Shown here in pieces: positions 14,501-25,435 of a stretch of DNA of 64,000 bases. Every line of letters starts with the position of its first letter. Position 1 is the first letter of the stretch. The notes under the pieces are model-generated. The model had not been told where the DNA came from and did no database searches. It saw only the letters and a program-made list of their open reading frames with translations. Position numbers and translations under genes: made by a program. This stretch comes from Azolla caroliniana. Taxonomy: Eukaryota > Polypodiophyta. The stretch lies in contig JBHGNT010000022.1 in the NCBI GenBank assembly GCA_043228905.1, positions 10,850,001 through 10,914,000 of the forward strand. The letters are read 5' to 3'.

Positions 14501-14879
14501 GTGGTACACGGGACATTGAATTGAGAGCCCAAGGAAGGTGACCGATATGTGGAACCTACACGAGGAGACCAATGGCATGTTAGGAAATTATTGGAAATAT
14601 ACTCACTCAACCCCCCTTAGAGTAGAGCAAAGCAAGGCCAAAATTAGGGGTATGTATACTCACGATCTACTCATATACTTTCTGCATGCTATTACCTCTA
14701 TGGTCGTGTCTATGTTTCTAATACTGTGAAATGATATGATGTTGAGAATTTTACCCCCCAATTGCTTACGGAAGATTTTTTTTTGGATTTTCTCTATTTC
14801 ATTCCATGCACTAAGTGAGATAGTGCGACCCCCCACTTCCGCTTCATAAAATCAACATTTGGAGCATTGTGGCATTGGG

Positions 14880-15200
14880 TAACATTAATCTCACTTCCCA
14901 TCCTCGAGTATCATTTTGTAGGTTGCACTGATTTTGATCAAACAAATAAAAACTATTCCAACCCACTTGAGTCTTAGAGACTCGTAGAATGCATTACATC
15001 TATTTGTTGATTGGACATTACTACCAAGATATTTGAAGCTTTGAACCCCTTGCATTGGTTCTCCCTTGTATGTCAATGTGGAATAATGTTTTGGTTATAT
15101 TGCCACCATTTTTGTTTTATCCACACTAACAATTAGCCCATTGACTTGACAAAAAGTCCTCAATACATCAAGTAAGCGTCGCATTTCGTACAAAGTATAT
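14880..15200 (-). mobile_element. LINE reverse-transcriptase fragment
   Basis: On the minus strand the frame covering 14891-15076 reads TYKGEP and SFKYLGS, the stretch found just after the catalytic region of plant non-LTR reverse transcriptases. Upstream on the same strand, another frame reads FCQVNGLIVSVDKTK, the neighbouring conserved block of the same enzymes. Only ~320 bp survive, with stops and shifts. The target-site duplication and tail are not visible. Confidence 0.65.
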
Positions 15201-15244
15201 GAGGCTAATCAAATACATCATCGGGATATAGATGTACAAAAATA

Positions 15245-15525
15245 GTGATTGTATAGGAAAAGCTTTGCCCTTCATATTGGAAAGTCACACATGTGTCATG
15301 AACGAGATGACTTCCTCTTTGTTTTATTAAGACAAAACGAGATTAAGAATTTGGGAAAGGTTGGAGACAATCGGGTAGAGCTGCTTTGAGCATTATCGGA
15401 TTGGAACCTAGAAAAGGTCAATGACAATTGGTTACAATTGCATTGGGTACATGACAATATCGAATGAGAACCTAGAAAAGGCCAACGACAATCATCAATG
15501 GCCAAAGCTTGTTTGGGGTAAGAAT
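15245..15525 (+). repeat. Second block of the ~72-bp satellite
   Basis: 'ggaaaagctttgccc' and 'ggaaagtcacacatgtgtcatgaa' parallel 13775-13825. They are followed by two to three units with 'ttggaacctagaaaaggtc' and 'caatgacaattggttac'. Blocks 1 and 2 share the same leading sequence, so they appear to be halves of one array or duplicated arrays separated by other sequence, including the LINE scrap. Confidence 0.6.
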
Positions 15526-15954
15526 ATACACAATTGTTGATCTAGGATGAAGATAGATGGAGCAAATTACCCATATCATTGTTGTTGGGGATAGGGAACA
15601 AATCAACATCTTGATATGATAATACATCCCTTAGGGAATAACGACGAAGTCCATCCAAGAGGAACAATTCTTCTCAGAAAGTGGCGAAACGTAGAAAAGA
15701 CGTTCATCATGAAAGCCATCATGATGATCCGGCCTTCATGCATGATGATGAAAACCGCTTCGCGCCTACCCTACAAGCCTTATTCGTTCGTTGGCCAAGT
15801 TAATCAAGTTCGAGATAAGAAGTGAAGTTGGCCAAGCGACAATGTTTTCTTGTAGGTGTCGTTAGAGTGCTTCAACGGGACACATGGTAACAAGGCAGAG
15901 TTATTTTTGAGTACTAAGACAAGAGATACATCCAATGATTCGGGGGCCCGAGAG
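15526..15954. other. Intergenic, no gene seen
   Basis: A slightly GC-richer patch (15640-15850) has an open plus frame (15616-15825) with no domain. No gene can be supported. Confidence 0.45.
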
Positions 15955-15962
15955 AGAGTAAT

Positions 15963-16398
15963 TAAGAATCGGCAATGGTTCGGTTTGGTTTGAGAGGGTC
16001 AAAACTGAACCGTTAAATTTTTTTGAAACCTGAACCGAAACCACAAAACCGTTAAAACCGAATCGTTAAATTTTTTCAAACCGTTAAAACCACGGTTTCG
16101 ATTTTCAACTTAGGTCAAAATTTAAAAGATTTCTTTTTAAAAATTTTTAATATTGTAAAGATGTTCCTAAAATGTGAGAATAAGGTCTAAAAATGAAAAG
16201 ATTGTTTAAAAACAAATTTTAATTAAAAAAAAAAAACCATTAAACTCTTTAAACTACGGTTTCTAATTGTTGAAACCAAACTGAAACCGAACCAAACCGT
16301 TAAAAAAAAACCCTGAACCTAAACATGAACCGAACCGAACTGTTTACACAATTAAACTGTAGTTTCATGGTTCGGAACCGAACCGTTGCCAATTGTTA
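15963..16398. mobile_element. hAT-type MITE, family 1, with 8-bp target duplication
   Basis: The ends are inverted repeats: TAAGAATCGGCAATGGTTCG at the left and, reading inward from the right, TAACAATTGGCAACGGTTCG. The element is flanked by AGAGTAAT at 15955-15962 and again at 16399-16406, a perfect 8-bp duplication as expected for hAT transposition. The 436-bp interior is AACCG-rich with no transposase frame, so it is non-autonomous. Confidence 0.85.
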
Positions 16399-16580
16399 AG
16401 AGTAATGACAAGCTCGTGAGGGTTTAAACGTTGGACATACCGACGATGAGAAGGCGGAGCCACTTCCAAGCCTAGAGCAAAGCAGGCCAGGCCAAGCCAG
16501 AGGAGAGCAAGCCAAATGATGATTCTGGTCAAGATAAAATGGGCCAAATATGTAATTTTTGGGTGCCTCTGTGTGACGGC

Positions 16581-16786
16581 TAGGAATCGGCAACGGCTCA
16601 GCTCAAACCTAAACCAAATCACCAAACCGTGGTCTGGGGGTTTAGCGGTTTGGGTCGGTTTAGGCTTGAGCTCGGTTTGGGATAGCTCAATCCGGTTACC
16701 TAGCCGGTCAAGGCTTAATCGGCTTGGCTAAACCGGTTGGACGAACCAAGCCGGATAAGCCTAAACTGAACCGTTGCCGATTCGTA
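16581..16786. mobile_element. hAT-type MITE, family 1-like, short copy
   Basis: Inverted ends TAGGAATCGGCAACGGCTCA and, from the right, TACGAATCGGCAACGGTTCA enclose ~206 bp of AACCGG-rich sequence. No matching 8-bp flanks are seen. The right end lies inside a tandem duplication, which may explain their loss. It is about 220 bp upstream of the SAP gene start codon. Confidence 0.7.
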
Positions 16787-16974
16787 GGGCCCTCTGTTTC
16801 TTTTCTCTCTCTGTCTCTGTCTCTCTCCAAAAGAATCAGAGAAACAGAGAAACAGAGCAGGACGAACCAAACCGGATAAGCCTAAACCGAACCGTTGCTG
16901 ATTCGTAGCGTCTGTTTCTTCTCTGTCTCTGTCTCTGTCTCTGGAAAGAATCAGAGAAACAGAGAAACAGAGCG
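16739..16974 (+). repeat. 121-bp tandem duplication joining a MITE end to the SAP gene leader region
   Basis: Two units start ggacgaaccaa at 16739 and 16860. Each contains the MITE right terminus, a pyrimidine tract (CTCTGTCTCTGTCTC) and 'aatcagagaaacagagaaac'. Unit 2 ends about 30 bp before the SAP gene ATG. The duplication therefore moved a MITE end and a CT-rich tract next to the probable leader. Confidence 0.9.
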
Positions 16975-17002
16975 AGGGAGTGAAAGAAGGAAAAGGAAGA
17001 GG

Positions 17003-20000
17003 ATGGATATGGCGTCAGAGCCGTGCAGTAATATTCTCGCTGGCCTCCCTTCTCGTGGATGCTTCTCCTCCTCCACCTCCTCCTCCTCTGCATCCGTTTC
17101 TGCCCCGGTAAGCTCCCGCCCTCCATTTTTCTCCTTCTGCAGAAGAACAGAAAACATCCTTTCATCCTTTTGCTCTTTTTGTTGTGTCCACTGCACTTGC
17201 AAACAGCTCTCTCTCTCTCTCTCTCTTTTCCCCCCTGTTTTGTCGTATTGATTTCACCAAGGCCCGTTTGTCTTTCCCTCTGTTTTATTGGGCTGATTTC
17301 ATGAAGGCTTGTTTCTCTTTGAGTCGATCATAATTCGATTCCATTCTTGTGAAGAAGAAGAAGAAGAAGAAGAAGAAGAAGAGATACGTTTTGGTATTCT
17401 TTTGGTTTTCCCTCTTCTGCATAGAAGATCTCTTTTGTCTTTTTCGAATATAGGTTATTGATTTCCTGAAGAACAGTTTGATTGAATCTGGTGTGGATTG
17501 GAAGGTCCTTCTATTTCTCTAATGTCTACTGGGTCAAGATCTCCCTCTACCTCCCTATGAATCTTCTGTTTGTCATTGTCATTCTGGTATATCTTATGAA
17601 ATAAGATGAACATACTGCTCTACTATGCAAGATCATGGAAGACCAACAGTGTTTGGAACTGTTCTTTCTAGACCCCAAGAGACATAGAGAGGAGTTAGTT
17701 GAAGGACAAATACAACCACACCAACTTGGCTGCAGAGAACAATCAAAACTTTCTTTTGCCACATTCACTATTTCTCATGCTACAAGTAAATGAAGGACTA
17801 CACATTTGGATTATCCATCTTACTATGTTTTCTCGTCTTTGAGAATAAAAACCAAAATATATACAACTAAACATCTGGTCCTACAGAATTTATATATCTA
17901 AGAACTTAAAAATTAGATAGACTTAGACTTTGTTCTTCGAAAAATCTCCAAGATGGAGAGATCTCTGAAGCAAGGGAAGCACCTTCGGTGTCAGGTGATA
18001 ATGGCCTTTATTTGTAATTGAGATGGGTGATGAGCCCATGGCCTAGATGGTTGTGGGCGCACAACACATTGCAATTGCCTGATTTATTGTAACCCCTGTC
18101 AAGTGTCTGGGTGTTCCACACAACCATAGGATCTTATGAAACGTTCACTGCTAGTTTGGAGTAGTGGTCTAATCCCCAACAATGATGCCAAACATGTAGC
18201 ATCTTGTGCTTGACAAAAACTGCTTCTTACTTGGGTATTCTTCTTGAGAAATACCCTGTGGTTGGTTTATGGGAAAGTACCATTGTTTGCCCTTTTGGTG
18301 GTGATACACATGAGAGTGATTATCAATCACTCTTGACCTAGTAATATGTAAGCGAACTACTAAAACAAACTCTAATTTTGCTCTATGACATAATCACCTT
18401 CACACAATGGCTGAACTTATCATTTGAGATTAAGAAAACGATCAAGGAGCTTTGAGGAGCTTCATTTTCATCCATCTAAGAAGCCATGTTTCTTCTTTGA
18501 TGTAATAAACATTTGGAAGTAGAGTTTGGAGTGTAATTGGTCCTCATTGTAGTATCATTTTGCAAGGATTTGTAACTCTTGTTTGACATCACATTATGAC
18601 CTAATATCATTAGTTCATTCTTTTAGCTGAAAAAAATCTGAGTATAAGAAATAATGTGTGAGAATTTAACAGAATTGTCCTCTTCGATAAAATGTCATGC
18701 ATGTTTTCCTTTCTTCACAATTTCTTCTGGGAGCTCCATGTCATGTCATCTCCAGGAGTGATAGAATCACTAACTATAATAATTTTCTCATTATTTTATG
18801 TTTATTCTATTCTGGCCTTTGTAGGAGGTAGAGGAGGATTGTTTGCAATATATGGTCTTGAATTGTGAGATTATTCTTCTAGGCATGTAATGCTGGCTGT
18901 TGATTTTTACAAGTGCAAGACTGACACCTATTTTAAGCACGAAGTAGCTTTAAATAAGTCTAAAGAAGTGTTTTTAAACAAAGTTGTGTATTTTGCTTAC
19001 TTCTGTGTGTATGCCGTACTTGGAAGGGGGTTGTCATTTCACGAGTCAAATCATGATGTATAAGAAAGGAGCATCAATAATTCTAGAGCTACTTATTAAC
19101 GAAAGAGTATTTAGATGAAAGCTGATTATTGGTAAATATGTTGATACCCTTAATGTTTGTTCGTGCTAGTTCTCATCTTGTGTTTGAATCGTCTAAACTT
19201 TTCTCTCTTCTCAAACATAATTTTACTGATTGTTATTTGAATGAGAACTAATTATGAGTAAATATGCTGATCACCACCCTCAAAATTTGTTTGGGGCTGT
19301 TTTAAAGTGATCCATATTCATTCACACTGGAAGCTTATTCATAGAGAACTTCAGTTTTATTTCTCCTTATACATAAAAGAACTTCACGTTTTCATTGTCT
19401 AGAACCATTGCCCTTCCTTCTAATGCTTACCCCAAAATGAATTAAAACCGGCATAAAACTATCCAAGAAAAAAGATTCTAAGAAGGCATGAGTCTGAAGG
19501 CCAAGCATATGGAAAAAAATAAAAGAATATCGGCATATTTGGAAGGTAAACCCTTGTGCTAATCCAGTGGGAGAAACCTGTAAACCTTCTATTTGTAATG
19601 AAAAAGTCATTTGCTAAATACTGCATCCTTGTGTTCCCTATGTATATTTACCTTTTTCACACCCCTAAGCAACATCAGGAATATGAAAATGTTTAATTTG
19701 TTCTGGGGTCAGCCTCACATCATAACGTGTATACTCTTTTGCTATGGCTGAGACATCTTTGTGAGGGAAAAATCCTGCAGATAACATGAAACTAGAGTTG
19801 TTCTTACTAGATACAAGTTACAACAATGATATGATTTGAAATTATGTGAACAAACTGGTTTGAATTTGCAGGCCGGCCTACGATTATACATTTGTGATCA
19901 TGAAACAACACCTCCAGGTATGCATGTGCAATTTACTCAAGTTTTTTATATTCTCTTTTGTGTTTTGAGCTTTGTTTCCGTGCATAAAAACATGCTATAA

Positions 20001-21634
20001 AAAGAACTCACAAGTAAGTGGAGGAATTCAACTCATATAATTGATATGCTCAACTTGTGCTCAAGCTATTTGAACTGTCTTGAATTAGATATTTTTGCAT
20101 GGAATCAATGTAAATTGAGAGATCTTTAAGTCACTAGCTTTGGGCTTCTAGGTTCCTGAGTCTACGACATGTTAGTTTCACATTTATCTACAATATTAGG
20201 TTTTGATTAATACACGAAATGTCTGGCACAATCATATCATGGGTATTCAATACTATGTAGAATTTGGGTAAGTAGATCTTTGCAATTTTCTAAAAGTTTC
20301 CAGATATTAAGTTTGAGTGTCCATTCTATCTTGTAATGGTCAAATTGTAACTTGATTTTTCATATTTATGTGGTAGTATTTGTTTCCTATTATGTTTTGA
20401 CATTGTTCTGATTAATCCCTTGCAGCCCTTAGTATATAAATATGTTTCAGTATGTGCAACTAATTATATGATTTTTAACATATTCAAGAGTGTCCAGAAG
20501 TTTAGCATTGGTAAACTTGTAGGAGGTGAAAAATAAATGCACCATGTCTCCCAATATATGACTATTCCTAACAGTATAGCATTTCAAGTTTTTGCTTTTC
20601 TGACATTTTCTTCCTTTTGCGTTCATAGAGGATCAGATAATCAAGACTGATCCAACAAACATACTAATAAGATCGTTGACCATTAAAAAATCAAAGGGCG
20701 AATCAAGAGCAAAAGAGAAACAGAAGCTTGGCACTGATAACGCGAAAGGGAAAAGGTATAATTCACAGCTAAATTCTAATTTCCATTATAGTTGTTGCTT
20801 GTAGAAAATTATCATTCTGCTTTACTGGTACAGATCTGCAGAGAGACTGGCAGATGATAAGAGCTCAGCCAAAAGAATGAACATAGGTGCTGCATCCAGT
20901 GTTCGAAAAGGTAGATAAGTCTTGTATAGGTATATTTTATAAGACATGCATTTTCAATGCTCATGTGTATTTTTCTGCAGAAGGTGGATCCAGTTCTCTT
21001 TCGGAAAAAGATATTCAAGGCTGCACAGTTGAGAAATTAAGGACAATGCTAAAAGAAAGGAATCTCCCCAGGACAGGAAAGAAGGTATTAAATACTTTCA
21101 ACTGTGTACAAGGTATTATCAAATGTAGTTTGTAACAAGAAATTATGATTGCATGAATATCGAAACCTACATGGACAATTTTCAAAAAACGCAGAAAATA
21201 CAAGGGGTTGACCTCTGCTGTATCATCTATAAGTCGTTCCTTAAATCAGTACACAGAACTTCTCTTTGGAATGTAGCTGAGCATTGAGTTTTTTTCATGT
21301 AGCTGAACACTCTAGGATTCCTGTAAAAGCTCATGTAGGATATCACTATGATTAGAAAGAAAGTAAACATGCCAATATAAGGGATATGCATTAATACAGC
21401 ATATCACAAATGAGAGCATAATTATTTCCGTGCTGCTGTATGTTCAACCTTCCTTAAAAGTTCTGGTGACTAAGGTAGTTACATACTTATGGTCAATGTT
21501 CTCACTATGGTATTTGCAAGAACTTTTAAGGAAGGCTGTTTGCTAATATGATAAGGATCTAACTTGTGATGACATTTCTCTTCTTTGGATGACAGGAGGA
21601 GCTCATTGCAAGGCTCAAGCAAACTTTGAAGTAG
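17003..21634 (+). CDS. SAP-domain protein, six coding exons, 165 aa
   Basis: Coding exons, all with GT-AG borders and matching phases, are 17003-17107, 19872-19917, 20629-20755, 20834-20910, 20981-21084 and 21596-21634. They total 498 nt, giving 165 aa and ending in TAG. The first in-frame ATG is at 17003. Residues 1-35 are Ser-rich. Residues 51-93 are basic (with DPTNILIRSLTIKK). Residues 132-165 form a SAP helix-extension-helix motif, with TVEKLRTMLKERNLP and a final EELIARLKQTLK helix. SAP motifs bind DNA or RNA and are usually nuclear. From memory the layout resembles small plant SAP-only proteins such as an Arabidopsis protein of ~160 aa; I could not check this. Intron 1 is 2.76 kb. The promoter region holds two MITEs. 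The gene looks intact; the specific role is unknown. Confidence 0.88.
17343..17380 (+). repeat. (GAA)n microsatellite in SAP gene intron 1
   Basis: About ten gaagaagaa triplets inside the 2.76-kb first intron (17108-19871). The remainder of that intron shows no transposon or gene. Confidence 0.85.
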
Positions 21635-23075
21635 GAGGCCAAATTGGTCTTTCTCGAGTATGCTACTAAGTAAGAGATGTGTATACTTCAATTTGAGGAG
21701 CCATTGTCAGAACCTCATCAACAAATGATGATATTAACATGGGATTTAAGTATCCAGTGTGTTGCGGTGGTTGCCTTCTTTAGTAAAGATTCAGAGGGTG
21801 GACAAATAGATAGATGGAGAACCTCAAGGTTTTTCTTCTCTTCTTGTTTCATTTTTGGGCATTTCTTTCTTAATTTTATGAAGAGAAAAAGAACCCTTCT
21901 TTTGTCTGCATTGTTATATGTTTCTGTCGAATTGCCGAATTGCTTGAGAAAGTAATTCCATGACAGATAGAGAGGAAACACTTTACCATCATATGACCCT
22001 GAAAGGATCATATGAGTCGGGATTGATCTAAGTTTTTTGGTGATCAGTAAAATGACTCGTGTTTGCTGGAAGATTTTGGGTTGTAAATATCAGGAAATCA
22101 TAGAGTTTGGGTGGAATTCAAACGATGTAATGTCTGGCTATTCTTGTTAAATCTGATTCATAGTGAAACAAATATCTTTGTATGGCACTTATTAATGGCA
22201 GGCAAAATTTGTTGAATGATGGATGGTGTGTATTAAGGATCACAATATCCTTTAGCAAATTGTTTGTTGGAAAAAAATTGTCACAGTTGAGAAGCCACAA
22301 AAGAAAACATGAAAAAGTTGAGGTGAATAGAGAAAACTCGAACTATTCTGGGTAACCTAAAATATTTGAAGCTCTTCATTTACTTCAGCACATGAAAGCC
22401 CAAGGTTCAAAAACCAATTTGATCTTCAAGACTTATATATTCCTTTTGGGAGAATTGTTTTTAATCCTTTACTTTTCACACGATTCTCCATGATCCTCAA
22501 TCACAAGGGCTAATTCAAGGCAAAAAATATTGAAGAGTTTACCTTGCATCTTTCAAGAGTTATCCAAACAAAAATGGTTCCAAAAATAACATAAATACCA
22601 ATTGAGATTTCCCCACAAGACAGATGTATAATCAGAGAGCTGAATGCCACAAAGGAGCACATGTTCAGTTATGAAACATTTCATCATATAGTAGATATGC
22701 AACCACTGTTCTTTCCTAGTACTACATTTCGGCGTTTCTAGATATATTGTCTCCTATTCCCAAAGTTGACTTGCAGTAAAATAAATTTCTAAATTAAGTA
22801 ACATTCTTAAAATTGACTACAGATATCACACAACCAGATGGTTTGCCATGATTCAGTTTCAATCGCTTTGACACAAATCATTGCATGATTGATTATCCCT
22901 GGTTGTGTGATACTGACAATTTCCAGATTTTATTTAGGTGCTTATACACTTAAGTTCGTGTATTTTGTGAGTTTTGGCCTAATCTTGAGGTTTCCCACCA
23001 CAAATTCTAAACTGATAAAGACATGCAACCACATTCTAAACTGAACAATGAACCATCACATTATGCAAACATCTT
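21635..23075. other. SAP gene 3' region and intergenic DNA
   Basis: The SAP gene 3' UTR must begin at 21635. I see no canonical AATAAA signal in the first few hundred bases. Nothing else recognisable follows up to 23075. Confidence 0.5.
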
Positions 23076-23455
23076 AGCTCAGGAGTCACATAAATTGGAA
23101 CACAACCACCTTGAGTTGGGTTTGTAGTATAAGACTGCACCATGAAATGCCTGAGAACAAGACCATCTTGAGGTTGGTTTGCAATGCAAGATTTCACCAA
23201 CACATCCTGGGATACAACTATCCTGGGCATGGAACATATATTCGAGCTTCCCATGTATATTTGAATTCATAGCTCAGGAATTACATGCCCTGGAACACAA
23301 ACACCTTGAGTTTGGTTTGTAGTTTAAGACTTCACCATCAAATGCCTGGGAACACCTTCAGGTTGGTTTGCAATACAAGATTTCACCAACACATCCCAGG
23401 AATAACTATCCTGGGCATGGAATATATATTCGAGCCTCCTATGTATCTTTGAAGT
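23076..23455 (+). repeat. 195-bp imperfect tandem duplication
   Basis: Units start agctcagga at 23076 and 23271. They share 'ggaacacaa-caccttgag', 'tttcaccaacacatcc' and 'ctatcctgggcatggaa'. The second unit is ~12 bp shorter through small deletions. No coding function is apparent. Confidence 0.85.
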
Positions 23456-24185
23456 GATTGTTGGTTGAGAGGTTTCTAATATCTATATAATGATGATACT
23501 GGAAATATTTGTTAACATGATAAAGACAGCATTGTTCATAATACCAGTGTACATTTTAACTTTCAGTAAGCAAGAAATATATAAATATCCTAAAGCTTCC
23601 TTTCATTCACACCTCTCAAACATCGACAACATAATTATAATATTAATAATCGCACAATCTCAGAATCCAGGGACAAAAGAGGACTCTTCAAATTACACAC
23701 ACACACACGATGACATATCATTGTCTTTTATACAAAAGAGGACTCTTCAAATTGCACTCAATGTTTGTCTTCCTTAACAAAAAATAGTTTCAAATCACCT
23801 AAACATGAATTAATTATTTTTTTGTTTCTTCTACAAAATCAATACAAAAGTCCCCTCTCTATTATATATAAAAGACAATGAAACCAACCTTAAGTGTTTT
23901 CAAATTAGAAAATAAAAAAGTTCAACCGCCAGAGTAAAAAGTACCCATGGCATGGAGGATGGGACCAGAGGAGTAAGTAATTCAAATACCCTTGAGCAAA
24001 ATAAAGTTGAGAATGGGGGCAAGCACCTCTAGAGCTTAAATGGCTCTAATAAATCCAGATCCCCGAATGTTATATACAACTCAGCCTATTGCATAAGCCC
24101 CCATAATGCAAAAGAAAAGCATGTCTTCTTTATTTGATCTTAACCCTAAATAAAACGGCACCTTTTCTCAAGCGCAAAAAAGAGG
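23456..24185. other. Intergenic DNA downstream of the endosulfine-like gene
   Basis: It probably contains the 3' UTR of the minus-strand gene ending at 24186. A 19-bp repeat, 'aaaagaggactcttcaaatt', occurs twice (about 23676 and 23733). No other gene is seen. Confidence 0.5.
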
Positions 24186-25435
24186 TTATGAGGTTTCTTC
24201 CTTAGTCAATACTGCTCCACTGTCTTCATTTCCTTCAACTCCATCTGTAGTAAGAGATTTTGAAACCAATAAGTAAATCTCAAGAACATTGTGATTTTTG
24301 TTATATTCTTATTTTTATTGGGCACATGCACATATAAAGTATATATATGGTGTACCTTCATTCTCTGAGCTTTCATATAAAGAACGTCTCGCAGGAAGTG
24401 GTTGATGCTGTGTAGGCTGTGCACAAAATGACAAAAGTTTGGCGAAAGAGAAACAAATAGACCTTTAGATGAAATAAATCCACGATGGAAAAATTTCAAT
24501 GAATGCTATTTTGGATCCATGCTTTTGCATCCAACTTAATCAACAAATGAGAATATAACCCCCTAAATATCAATGTAATGATAGATAAAAAGAAAATACA
24601 ATTTCTCAAACTTGGGGCAATGATGTACAACGGAACAGGATTCCTAGAGATTGATGTAATTCATGTCTTCTAATTTTTAACAAAACTACGCTTTCAGAGA
24701 AGAAAAAACAAAAACAAAATGAATATGGTACCTGAAGTTTGGGTCGAAGAGCTTCAATCAAAGTCTTGGGCTTTTGACCGGGTTGCTCTCCCTGTTTCTG
24801 TAGTCAAAGAAACAATACATCACATCAAGTTCTAATATCAAAGAAGACTTCACCATAAACCCAAAACCACGAGACACTAACCTTAATATCCAGAAAGAGC
24901 GTTTAACAAGTTAAAATGAAACTTGCTAGCCTACCTTTCCTAAAGCCCAGTCGGCCGAGTCGAAGAAAGCACGTTCATGGTCCTGCATTTGAGAAAAATA
25001 CACTTAGATGAAAGAAACAGCTCATAATTTCACATTCGTTTACAACACCGCCACTATTATCTAGCTTACTTTAGATATCAGTGGAGGCTTCTTGGGCAAA
25101 AGACCACCATATTTCTTCTTTATCGCTAGTTCCTGTATGTCACAAACCACTGATAAAAATTCATCCAAACAATTCCAAGTTTTTTGGGATAGCAATTCCC
25201 TTTGTTTACCATAAATGACAAGATTGATCAAATATTAATAATAAACCCTAAAATCAAGCTTTTCTTTTAATCATGTTTCTTCTGCCTAATATGCAACAAG
25301 GAATATATAATACACCTGCTCCTCTGCTGAGGGCATCGAAGATATTGTTGCTTCCTCGGCAGGATCCTCGCTCAAATCTGCATTTGTCTTCTCTACCTCT
25401 CCCAAATCCACCTTTGTCTCATCTGCCTCTGCCAT
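24186..25435 (-). CDS. Endosulfine/ARPP19-like phosphoprotein, six coding exons, 138 aa
   Basis: Minus-strand coding exons are 25316-25435, 25070-25132, 24935-24982, 24732-24797, 24356-24416 and 24186-24244. All have GT-AG borders and consistent phases; they total 417 nt ending in TAA. The 40-aa acidic start is followed by KYGGLLPKKPPLISK, then the family core FDSADW (residues 68-73) and EALRPKLQ, then an acidic tail. In animals the matching FDSGDY serine is phosphorylated by Greatwall kinase and turns the protein into a PP2A-B55 inhibitor. The plant versions are cytosolic/nuclear phosphoproteins also described as cAMP-regulated phosphoprotein 19-related. S70 is the equivalent serine here. 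A short leader exon piece precedes the ATG (25436-25449) after a good acceptor. The gene appears intact. Confidence 0.88.
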
